From NCBI GenBank assembly GCA_035259145.1, contig DATFWQ010000336.1, positions 1 to 20,684 on the forward strand: a stretch of DNA of 20,684 nucleotides. The letters run 5' to 3'. The stretch's first letter is position 1, and the number at the start of each line of letters is the position of its first letter. Below, piece by piece: positions 15,103 to 20,684 of this stretch. The notes under the pieces were generated by a model, which searched no databases, had not been told where the DNA came from, and was given only the letters and a program-made list of their open reading frames with translations. Source of the stretch: CF-161 sp035259145 (GTDB lineage: Bacteria > Chloroflexota > Dormibacteria > Dormibacterales > Dormibacteraceae). The translations under genes and the position numbers were made by a program.

Positions 15103-16472
15103 AGGCGGTAGAGACCGCCGGCAGCGGCCGCATATGCCGCCACTGCTCGCTCCGGGCTGGACAGGAGCGGGATTCCGGCTTCGGCCAGCTCGGCCTCGAT
15201 CCTCGGCGCATCCAGAACGAATGCGGTCACGAGCTTGCCGGTGCGCCGGCGCGCGGCCACCACGCCCTGGCCGAACTCAGGGACGTCCAGCCCGCAGTTG
15301 ATCACTATCACACCCTGATAGACCGGATCGTCGAAGACCGCCTGGATGGCGGCCGGAAAGGCGGCCGCCGGGCACTGCGGGGTCAGGTCGATCGGGTTCC
15401 CGACCGCTGCGAACTGGGGAGCCAGACGGCGGATGCGGCTCACTGTCGCTTCGCCCGGCGGCGGAAGGCGCAGGCCCAGCTGCTCGGCGGCGTCCGAGGC
15501 CAGCACTCCAGGGCCTCCCGAGATGGTCAGCACGGCGACGTCGCGGCTCGGGACAGGGCCGCTTGCGCCCAGCGAGTGCACGATGTCGAAGAACTCGTCC
15601 GAGGTGGTCGCCTCGATCACGCCCGCCCGGGCGAACGCGGCCTGTACGGCGCCGTGGCTGCCGGCCAGTGAGCCGGTATGACTGGCGGCAGCACGCGCGC
15701 CGGCCCTGCCCTTGCCGGCTTTGAGCACGACTACCGGCTTGCGGCACCGCTCGGCTGCGGCGACGAAGTGAAGGCCGTCTCGGAAGGCCTCCGCGAAGAG
15801 TGCGATCACCCCCGTCGCGGGGTCCGACGCAAGCCAGTCCAGGGCGTCGGTCTCGGTGACGTCGACGCTGTTGCCGACCGACAGGAAACGAGCCACGCGA
15901 AGGCGGCGGCGGCGAGCCTCCGCGAAGAACATGCCTCCGAACGCTCCACTCTGGCTCAGCATGCTGATGCTCTTGGCATCAGCGGCTTCTCCAGGAGGGG
16001 TGCTCCCTGGGGCCGTTCCGCGAGGTGCGTCGGGCAGCCGCCAGAAGTAGCTGCCGTTCAGCCATCCGTCTCCGTGCCGGCTGACCACGCCCATGCAGTT
16101 CGGGCCGACCAGCCGCATGTTCGCGGCTCGAGCGATCTCGGCCAGCCCGGCTTCGACGGCCTTACCCTGCGAACCGGTCTCGCCGAACCCGGAGGCGAGC
16201 AGGATTGCGGCGCGGCAGCCTGCCTGTGCGGCGTCGGCGACTGCCGCACCAGCCCTGGCGGCCGGTACTGAGATCAGGGCCAGGTCGACCCCCTCCTCCA
16301 GAGTGGACGTTGCCCGGACGCCAAGGATCTCGCCACCGGCCGGGTTGACCGCGATCACGCGACCATCGAAGCCGCCCGCCAGGACGTTCCGCAGCAGCGT
16401 GTGGCCAAGCTTGCGCTCATCGCGGGATGCCCCGTACACGGCGACCGAGCGCGGCTCGAAGATCGCGTTCAC
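15099..16472 (-). CDS. ADP-forming acyl-CoA synthetase, alpha (CoA-binding) subunit
   Basis: 457 residues from GTG 16472. It has the order of ACD alpha subunits: an N-terminal CoA-binding Rossmann domain (FEPRSVAVYGASR, 5-17), GPNCMGVV (123-130), the succinyl-CoA-ligase-like part with SMLSQSGAFGG (170-180), and the phosphohistidine H265 in SHTGSLAGSHGA, then a second flavodoxin-like domain (TISGGPGVLASDAAEQLGL). A Pro/Gly-rich loop (about 148-166) interrupts the first half. The frame is open up to 17177, but that upstream part is antisense to the acyl-CoA dehydrogenase and shows no family features; V-N-A-I-F at 16472 matches the family start. The reaction is acyl-CoA + ADP + Pi to acid + CoA + ATP (reversible). 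It leads the minus-strand operon with no Shine-Dalgarno; CACAAT lies 9 nt upstream. Confidence 0.9.
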   Translation of the reverse strand: MNAIFEPRSVAVYGASRDERKLGHTLLRNVLAGGFDGRVIAVNPAGGEILGVRATSTLEEGVDLALISVPAARAGAAVADAAQAGCRAAILLASGFGETGSQGKAVEAGLAEIARAANMRLVGPNCMGVVSRHGDGWLNGSYFWRLPDAPRGTAPGSTPPGEAADAKSISMLSQSGAFGGMFFAEARRRRLRVARFLSVGNSVDVTETDALDWLASDPATGVIALFAEAFRDGLHFVAAAERCRKPVVVLKAGKGRAGARAAASHTGSLAGSHGAVQAAFARAGVIEATTSDEFFDIVHSLGASGPVPSRDVAVLTISGGPGVLASDAAEQLGLRLPPPGEATVSRIRRLAPQFAAVGNPIDLTPQCPAAAFPAAIQAVFDDPVYQGVIVINCGLDVPEFGQGVVAARRRTGKLVTAFVLDAPRIEAELAEAGIPLLSSPERAVAAYAAAAGGLYRL

Positions 16473-16541
16473 TCGCCAATCATTGTGGGGGCGACGCGGA
16501 CGATCGGACTGCGATCCCCGACGCGGGCTCAGAATAGCCGT
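16473..16541. promoter_or_regulatory. Divergent promoter region between ACD alpha and acyl-CoA dehydrogenase genes
   Basis: A 69-nt gap between two divergent starts must hold both promoters. Candidates are CACAAT on the minus strand (16487-16482), 9 nt before GTG 16472, and CAGAAT on the plus strand (16530-16535), 6 nt before GTG 16542. Neither gene has a Shine-Dalgarno and neither hexamer has a good -35. Sharing so short a gap suggests common control of the dehydrogenase and the synthetase operon. Confidence 0.4.
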
Positions 16542-17732
16542 GTGAGCACCGTCACTCGCGGATCCGGGCTGCGACTCGACCCCTCCGACTTCCTGGACGT
16601 CGAGTCGCTGCTCTCCGACGAGGAGCGCCTGATCCGCGACACGGTACGCGACTTCGTGCGCTCGCGCGTGCTGCCCGGCATCGACGACTGGTTCGAGCGG
16701 GGCGTATTTCCGAAGGATGTGGCGACCGAGATCGGGCAGCTCGGCCTCCTGGGCATGCACCTGCAGGGATACGGCTGCGCGGGCGCCGGCGCCGTGTCCT
16801 ATGGCCTCGCCTGCATGGAGCTGGAGGCGGGCGACTCCGGATTCCGCAGCTTCGTGTCGGTCCAGGGCTCGCTGGCCATGTTCCCGATCTGGAAGTACGG
16901 CAGCGAAGATCAGAAGCAGGAGTGGCTGCCGCGCATGGCTCGCGGCGAGGCCATCGGCTGCTTCGGCCTGACCGAGCCGGATTTCGGCTCCGACCCGGCC
17001 GGGATGCGCGCCACCGCCCGCCGGCGGGGCTCCGACTGGGTGCTGAACGGCAACAAGCTCTGGATCACCAACGGCGGCATCGCGGACGTGGCGGTCGTGT
17101 GGGCACGCGCTGACGACGGTATTCGAGGGTTCATCGTGCCGACCTCGAGCCGGGGCTTCAGCGCCCGCGACATACACCGCAAGATCTCACTGCGAGCCTC
17201 TGTGACTTCAGAGTTGATCCTTGAAGACGTAGTGCTCCCGGAATCGGCGGTCCTGCCGGGGGTGACGGGGCTGCGGGGCCCGCTCTCCTGTCTTAACGAG
17301 GCCCGCTACGGGATCATTTGGGGGGCGATGGGCGCCGCCCGCGCGTGCTACGAGGCGGCGCTCGCGTATGCCAAGACACGCGTTCAGTTCGGTAGGCCGA
17401 TCGCCGCCTTCCAGCTCACGCAGCGCAAGCTGGTCGAGATGCTGCTGGAGATAACCAAGGGGACGCTGCTGGCGCTCCACCTCGGTCGCATGAAGGATGA
17501 GGGACGCCTGGCGCCGCAGCACGTCAGCGTGGGCAAGTTGAACAACGTCCGGGCGGCCCTGGAGATCGCGCGTGAAGCCCGCAGCGTCCTGGGCGCCAAC
17601 GGCATCACGCTCGAGTACCCCGTCATCCGGCACATGAACAACCTGGAGTCGGTGTTCACGTACGAGGGCACCAACGAGATCCACACCCTCGCCATCGGCG
17701 AGGCCATCACGGGGATCGCCGCCTACCGGTAG
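16542..17732 (+). CDS. Glutaryl-CoA dehydrogenase-like acyl-CoA dehydrogenase
   Basis: 396 residues from GTG 16542, a normal length. It is a FAD acyl-CoA dehydrogenase closest in pattern to glutaryl-CoA dehydrogenase (GCDH): FRSFVSVQGSLAM holds the Arg-Ser-x-x-Ser group that binds the distal carboxylate in GCDH, GCFGLTEPDFGSDPAGM and WITNGGIADV are FAD/substrate motifs, GIIWGAMGAA and RVQFGRPIAAFQLTQ follow, and FTYEGTNEIH carries the catalytic Glu. GCDH converts glutaryl-CoA to crotonyl-CoA and CO2 in Lys/Trp breakdown; benzylsuccinyl-CoA dehydrogenase (BbsG) and its relative in indoleacetate degradation belong to the same branch, so a substituted succinyl-CoA is an alternative. The upstream open frame (from 16401) overlaps the ACD alpha gene and has no family features. 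A leaderless start is possible: CAGAAT ends 6 nt upstream. Confidence 0.9.
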   Translation: MSTVTRGSGLRLDPSDFLDVESLLSDEERLIRDTVRDFVRSRVLPGIDDWFERGVFPKDVATEIGQLGLLGMHLQGYGCAGAGAVSYGLACMELEAGDSGFRSFVSVQGSLAMFPIWKYGSEDQKQEWLPRMARGEAIGCFGLTEPDFGSDPAGMRATARRRGSDWVLNGNKLWITNGGIADVAVVWARADDGIRGFIVPTSSRGFSARDIHRKISLRASVTSELILEDVVLPESAVLPGVTGLRGPLSCLNEARYGIIWGAMGAARACYEAALAYAKTRVQFGRPIAAFQLTQRKLVEMLLEITKGTLLALHLGRMKDEGRLAPQHVSVGKLNNVRAALEIAREARSVLGANGITLEYPVIRHMNNLESVFTYEGTNEIHTLAIGEAITGIAAYR

Positions 17733-17768
17733 CTCAGGGCCAACGGCCGGCAGTACGCCCTATCCAGG

Positions 17769-17819
17769 GCGCCGGACAAGGCCAACTCCCGGCACGCGCC
17801 GGACAAGGCCAACTCCCGG
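17769..17819. repeat. Short tandem repeat, two identical 24-nt units at a 27-nt period
   Basis: The 24-nt unit at 17769-17792, which begins GCGCCGGACAAGG and ends AACTCCCGG, is repeated exactly at 17796-17819, with a 3-nt spacer (CAC). A weaker related stretch (GGGCCAACGGCCGGCAGTACG) lies at about 17738-17758. The repeat fills the gap between the convergent dehydrogenase and amidase genes. No coding frame or clear terminator hairpin is visible. Confidence 0.7.
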
Positions 17820-17855
17820 TACGTGGCCCATTTGCGCCGCAGCTGTGGGCCGGCC

Positions 17856-19268
17856 TCAGCGCGGATCGATGGGTGTCAGGATGCCGCAGGCGTTCTCAAT
17901 CGCTCCGGCGGCGTCGAGGCACAGGTCTTCCCGGAACCGTGGGCCTATCACCTGGACGCCCTGGGGAAGGCTGTCGGCGATGCCCGCGGGAACCGCCGCG
18001 GCCGGTAGGCCCAGCAGGTTGACGGTCACCACCATCCGCATCGACCGGACGATCGCCCGCACGCCTTCGGGTGTCAGGTCGGCGCCGACCGGAAAAGGGG
18101 GCTCCGTGCACACCGGGGCCAGGACCAGCGGGTGCGTGAGCTGGAACTCTCCCCAGGCCCGGGCGATCGCCTGACGCGCCATGAACGACTGCATGTAGGT
18201 GCCGGCGTCGGTCTCGGGATAGGCGTCGAGCAGCGTCGATAAGAACCGGTTGGCGTCCTCGGAGGCCAGCGGTGACATCAGGGGCCAGATCAGCCGGACG
18301 TCGGCCGACAGCATGGTCATCCAGGTCTCGGCCGCCCGCGCCACCTCCGGTGGCTCCACCTCCTCCACCGTGTAACCTGCAGCGCTCAGCGCCTCGGCTG
18401 CCTTGCGGACGCCTGCGGCCACATGTGTCGAGGTGCCCTGCCCGGCCGGGTCGCTCACCAGGGCGACCCGGATTGGGGCCGGCAGCGCGTGCCCCTTCGT
18501 CGGCGCCGGCACGTACCAGGGGTCGCGCACGCTGGGCCGGCTCATCACTTCCAGCGCCAGCCGCAGGTCCGCCACGCGGCGTGCCATCGGGCCCTGAACG
18601 CTCATGAGCTGGATGCTGACCGGACTATCAACTGGCTCGACCACGGTCGCCTGCGGGACCCGGCCCAGCGTGGGCTTGATGGAACAGATGCCGTCGCATT
18701 GGGCCGGCCATCGCAGCGATCCCCCCAGGTCGTTGCCGACGCCGAGCGGCGTCATCCCGGTTGCCAGCGCCGCCCCCTCGCCACCGCTCGAGCCGCCCGG
18801 CGTCCGTGACGCATCCCAGGGATTGCGCACTGCGCCGTAAAGCGTGTTGTCGCTGTGCCAGCGGAGCGCGAAGTCGGGCAGGTTGGTCCGTCCGATCGGG
18901 ATGGCGCCGGCGTCCAGCATGTGCCCCACATGAGGGGCGTCGATGGCCGGGATGGCGTCCTTTAAAGCCGCCACCCCCCAGGTAGTGGAGGAACCAGCCA
19001 GATCCACGTTCTCCTTCACGGTGAAGGGCACTCCGTGAAGTGCGCCCAGCGACTCGCCGGCGGCGAGGCGGCGGTCCGCCTCATCAGCCGCGAGTCTGGC
19101 TCTCTCGGCGAGAACGACTGTGACCGCGTTGAGCTGCTTGTTGACCGAGTCGATCCTTGCCAGGTGCGCTTCGGTGACCTCGCGGCTCGACGTCCTGCGT
19201 TCGCGGATCGCGGCAGCCAGCTCGGCCGCCCCCAGGGCCCAGAGTTCGGTGCGGGTTGTCGCCTCCAC
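17856..19268 (-). CDS. Amidase-signature family hydrolase
   Basis: 470 residues from GTG 19268, the usual length. The amidase-signature catalytic triad is visible: K85 in PFTVKENVD, cis-Ser S160 in TPGGSSGGEGAALATG, and nucleophile S184 in GVGNDLGGSLRWPA, with the 24-residue spacing from cis-Ser to nucleophile seen in FAAH. The family hydrolyses amides (indoleacetamide hydrolase, GatA, fatty acid amide hydrolase and others). It is not part of a GatCAB set, since no gatB or gatC is present. AAAGGAGGT sits 7 nt before GTG 19268 and fixes the start; the longer open frame up to 19727 runs antisense through the ROK gene. It lies 23 nt after the ROK gene. In this context an indole- or aryl-acetamide, or a lactam, could be the substrate, but this is a guess. 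Confidence 0.9.
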   Translation of the reverse strand: MEATTRTELWALGAAELAAAIRERRTSSREVTEAHLARIDSVNKQLNAVTVVLAERARLAADEADRRLAAGESLGALHGVPFTVKENVDLAGSSTTWGVAALKDAIPAIDAPHVGHMLDAGAIPIGRTNLPDFALRWHSDNTLYGAVRNPWDASRTPGGSSGGEGAALATGMTPLGVGNDLGGSLRWPAQCDGICSIKPTLGRVPQATVVEPVDSPVSIQLMSVQGPMARRVADLRLALEVMSRPSVRDPWYVPAPTKGHALPAPIRVALVSDPAGQGTSTHVAAGVRKAAEALSAAGYTVEEVEPPEVARAAETWMTMLSADVRLIWPLMSPLASEDANRFLSTLLDAYPETDAGTYMQSFMARQAIARAWGEFQLTHPLVLAPVCTEPPFPVGADLTPEGVRAIVRSMRMVVTVNLLGLPAAAVPAGIADSLPQGVQVIGPRFREDLCLDAAGAIENACGILTPIDPR

Positions 19269-19275
19269 CGTTCTT

Positions 19276-19284
19276 ACCTCCTTT
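19276..19284 (-). promoter_or_regulatory. Shine-Dalgarno AAAGGAGGT that sets the amidase start
   Basis: AAAGGAGGT on the minus strand, 7 nt before GTG 19268. It lies in the 23-nt gap after the ROK stop, rejects the 623-residue reading that begins inside the ROK gene, and shows the amidase is translated independently within the unit. Confidence 0.75.
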
Positions 19285-19291
19285 CGGACTG

Positions 19292-20251
19292 TCAGCCTCC
19301 GGCCAGGACTGCTGCCCCTACAGCGCCGGAGAGGTCGCGCAGCTCTGTGGGCAGGAACTGCGGGGGTCGCTCGGGCACATGCAGGCGCGGCATCGTGGCC
19401 GCCCTGATCCGCTCCACGAAGGCCGCACCGAGACGGTCCCCTAGACCACCGCCGATGATGATGGCCTCCATGTCGAGCAGGTTCTGCGCGTTGGCCAGCC
19501 CGATGCTGAGGGCCCAGACAGCCTCTTCGATCAGCTCCACGGTCATCGCGTCCCTCTTGTCGAGGGCAGCAGCAATGACGCCGCTGGTGATGCGGTCGCG
19601 GTGCCTCGCGCGCATGATGTCGAACAGCCTGGTGCGGCGGCCGGCTTTGTGCCAGCGTCGCGCTGTGGCCTCCATCCGCGCTCGCCCCGCATAGGCCTCG
19701 ACGCAGCCAAGCCGGCCGCAACCACACTTGCGGCCGCGGTCCTTGACCGTAGTGTGGCCGATCTCACCCGCCGCCCCTCGCCCTTCGCGGAGATGGCCTT
19801 CCAGGACCAGCCCGCCGCCAACGCCGGTGCCGACGAAGACGCCCAGAAAGTCTCTGTATGGACGGCCGGCTCCGCGCTTCCACTCGCCGCGCACCGCCAC
19901 GCGCACGTCGTTGTCGAGCCTGACCTCCACCCCGCCCAGCGCCTTCGATACGGCCGGGCCGAGGGGCACCGGCGCCGACTCGAAACCGGGCACGTTGGGG
20001 GAGTTGGAGACCGTGCCTCGCCTGGTGTCGATGGTTCCAGGGCTGCCGATGCCGACCGCGACCAGGTCGGCCGGCGAGGCTCCGGCGGCAGAGATCGAGG
20101 TCGTGATCGTCTCGGCGATCGCGGTGATCACGGCGTCGGCGCCGGTGGCCGGCGTCAGAGCGCGCGAGCTTCCGACGATCTTGCGCTGGCCCAGCACGAC
20201 CGTCTGGATCTTGGTCCCACCGAGGTCTACGCCCGCCGTGAGTCGTGGCAT
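19292..20251 (-). CDS. ROK family protein (sugar kinase-like)
   Basis: 319 residues, the size of ROK glucokinases. Motifs: the phosphate-1 site GVDLGGTKIQ (7-16), the RLDNDVRVAVRGEW region with the likely catalytic Asp, GVFVGTGVGGGLV, the sugar-contact GEIGHTTV, the zinc site CGCGRLGCVE, and IIIGGGLGDRL near the C-terminus. There is no N-terminal helix-turn-helix, so it is a kinase-type ROK rather than a NagC/XylR-type repressor. Substrates in the family are glucose, mannose, N-acetyl amino sugars or polyphosphate-dependent glucose; sequence alone does not decide. The start is ATG 20251; TACGCT ends 7 nt upstream, with no Shine-Dalgarno. It is followed by the amidase 23 nt later. A functional link with an amidase is not obvious. 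Confidence 0.9.
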   Translation of the reverse strand: MPRLTAGVDLGGTKIQTVVLGQRKIVGSSRALTPATGADAVITAIAETITTSISAAGASPADLVAVGIGSPGTIDTRRGTVSNSPNVPGFESAPVPLGPAVSKALGGVEVRLDNDVRVAVRGEWKRGAGRPYRDFLGVFVGTGVGGGLVLEGHLREGRGAAGEIGHTTVKDRGRKCGCGRLGCVEAYAGRARMEATARRWHKAGRRTRLFDIMRARHRDRITSGVIAAALDKRDAMTVELIEEAVWALSIGLANAQNLLDMEAIIIGGGLGDRLGAAFVERIRAATMPRLHVPERPPQFLPTELRDLSGAVGAAVLAGG

Positions 20252-20258
20252 GGCCTAA

Positions 20259-20264
20259 AGCGTA
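20259..20264 (-). promoter_or_regulatory. Possible -10 element (TACGCT) for the ROK-amidase unit
   Basis: TACGCT on the minus strand fits TANNNT and ends 7 nt before ATG 20251, which lacks a Shine-Dalgarno. This would give a leaderless mRNA. No -35 is visible at 16-18 nt. Confidence 0.3.
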
Positions 20265-20479
20265 GTGGGCCGCAATAGAGGACGTGTTTGCAAAGTCCGT
20301 GCGGGACCCGCCGTGTCAGGCGACCACCCCGCGCAGGCCCGACTCGGCTTGCGGAAGTACACGCGCTCTCCTTGACTCTCCTTGCCCGCCATCATCGCCG
20401 AATCACGAGGAGCGTCGCCATGTGTTCCAGTTCCCTCGTGGTCACGGATGAGCAGCGGCCGGTAAAGTTCAACAACATC

Positions 20480-20508
20480 TTGACGACCCTGCCGTACAGT
20501 GGTACGAT
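20480..20508 (+). promoter_or_regulatory. Housekeeping-type promoter TTGACG-N17-TACGAT
   Basis: The -35 TTGACG (20480-20485) and -10 TACGAT (20503-20508) are separated by exactly 17 nt, a near-consensus sigma-70/SigA promoter and by far the best in the window. Transcription would start near 20515, about 11 nt before the ATG of the DUF222/HNH gene. The LexA-like box lies directly after the -10. Confidence 0.7.
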
Positions 20509-20509
20509 A

Positions 20510-20523
20510 CGAACAAGTGTTCT
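20510..20523 (+). promoter_or_regulatory. LexA (SOS) box, Gram-positive type
   Basis: CGAACAAGTGTTCT contains the perfect palindrome GAAC-N4-GTTC and matches 13 of 14 positions of the B. subtilis-type consensus CGAACRNRYGTTYC. It lies 1 nt after the -10 and covers the expected transcription start, an ideal place for repression. The gene it precedes begins 3 nt later. Confidence 0.72.
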
Positions 20524-20525
20524 AA

Positions 20526-20684
20526 ATGACGTCCCGCTACTCCGACCCAGGCTACTCCAACCTCGACCTCTCAGACAGCATCGGCCAGCTCGGCTCCTTC
20601 CTCTCCGCCGTCCTCTCCGAGCTTCTGGTCCAGGTCGCAGAGCTGGACCAGCGCGAGGCCTATCGCGACGACGGCGCCTTCTCC
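20526..20684 (+). CDS. DUF222/HNH endonuclease family protein (3' partial, N-terminus only)
   Basis: 53 codons from ATG 20526 to the window edge, no stop. SAVLSELLVQVAELDQREAY followed by RDDGAFS resembles the N-terminus of the DUF222 (13E12 repeat) family, where a conserved helix is followed by a D-D-G-[AT]-x-S pattern. Full-length members end in an HNH nuclease domain, which would lie outside the window. The family is abundant in Actinomycetota; some mycobacterial 13E12 genes are, from memory, LexA-controlled, which fits the SOS box and promoter just upstream. No Shine-Dalgarno is present and the 5' UTR would be about 11 nt. The match rests on a short segment. Confidence 0.7.
   Translation, partial: MTSRYSDPGYSNLDLSDSIGQLGSFLSAVLSELLVQVAELDQREAYRDDGAFS

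Noticed and set aside
16401..16541. Upstream start for the acyl-CoA dehydrogenase at 16401
   Set aside because: Would overlap the ACD alpha gene; the extra residues have no family features and GTG 16542 gives the normal length.
16473..17177. N-terminal extension of the ACD alpha frame (692-residue reading)
   Set aside because: The added 234 residues are antisense to the acyl-CoA dehydrogenase and have no homology pattern; the family start fits GTG 16472.
19269..19727. 623-residue reading of the amidase
   Set aside because: The extra part lies inside the ROK gene; AAAGGAGGT 7 nt before GTG 19268 fixes the start.
20420..20684. Plus-strand frame from ATG 20420 behind a GAGGAG site, open to the window edge
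   Set aside because: It overlaps the promoter, SOS box and DUF222 frame; after about 40 residues its translation turns into Arg/Pro/Leu-rich text typical of a shadow frame. A short leader peptide cannot be excluded.

Overview
This is a GC-rich bacterial window with no rRNA, tRNA, CRISPR array, transposase or integrase that I can see. The organism is probably a member of Actinomycetota or a nearby GC-rich lineage such as Dormibacterota or Chloroflexota. This is inferred from GC-dominated third codon positions, many GTG/TTG starts, a DUF222/HNH gene fragment at the right edge behind a Gram-positive-type LexA box, and several unit-leading genes that lack a Shine-Dalgarno but have a -10-like hexamer 5-9 nt before the start. 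Closely packed CoA-thioester and aromatic-type catabolic genes, including an O2-dependent flavin monooxygenase, suggest an aerobic or facultative heterotroph.

Layout. (1) 1-2034 (+): 3' part of a flavoprotein monooxygenase fused to an Old-Yellow-Enzyme (OYE)-like domain, of the anthraniloyl-CoA/salicylyl-CoA hydroxylase type; the OYE half looks eroded. (2) 4451-2048 (-): a three-gene unit of an amidohydrolase-fold protein that has lost its metal ligands, an intact amidohydrolase paralogue, and a small Rieske protein that seems to start at CTG, overlapping the preceding stop. (3) 4509-5786 (+): a membrane-anchored PQQ-like beta-propeller protein. (4) 16472-5801 (-): a long co-directional block with an ADP-forming acyl-CoA synthetase (alpha, then beta), a PaaK-like CoA ligase (all three joined by 4-nt GTGA overlaps), a molybdenum hydroxylase large subunit, a small secreted acidic protein, a fused indolepyruvate ferredoxin oxidoreductase and a class IV aminotransferase. 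(5) 16542-17732 (+): a glutaryl-CoA-dehydrogenase-like acyl-CoA dehydrogenase, divergent from the block. (6) 20251-17856 (-): a ROK protein and an amidase-signature hydrolase. (7) 20480-20684 (+): promoter, SOS box and the start of a DUF222/HNH gene. No stretch longer than 300 nt lacks a gene; 20252-20479 holds nothing I recognise apart from a -10-like motif for the ROK gene.

How the genes may work together (inference). The aminotransferase and 2-oxoacid oxidoreductase would turn an aromatic amino acid into an arylacetyl-CoA. The ADP-forming synthetase could recover ATP from the thioester, and the PaaK-like ligase could re-activate an acid. A Mo hydroxylase, a ring-opening hydrolase, a GCDH/BbsG-like dehydrogenase and an anthraniloyl-CoA monooxygenase are the enzyme classes expected for tryptophan/indoleacetate breakdown through anthraniloyl-CoA. 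Several steps of that route are not in the window, so this is a hypothesis. The active/inactive amidohydrolase pair with its Rieske protein is the best candidate here for a little-described system.
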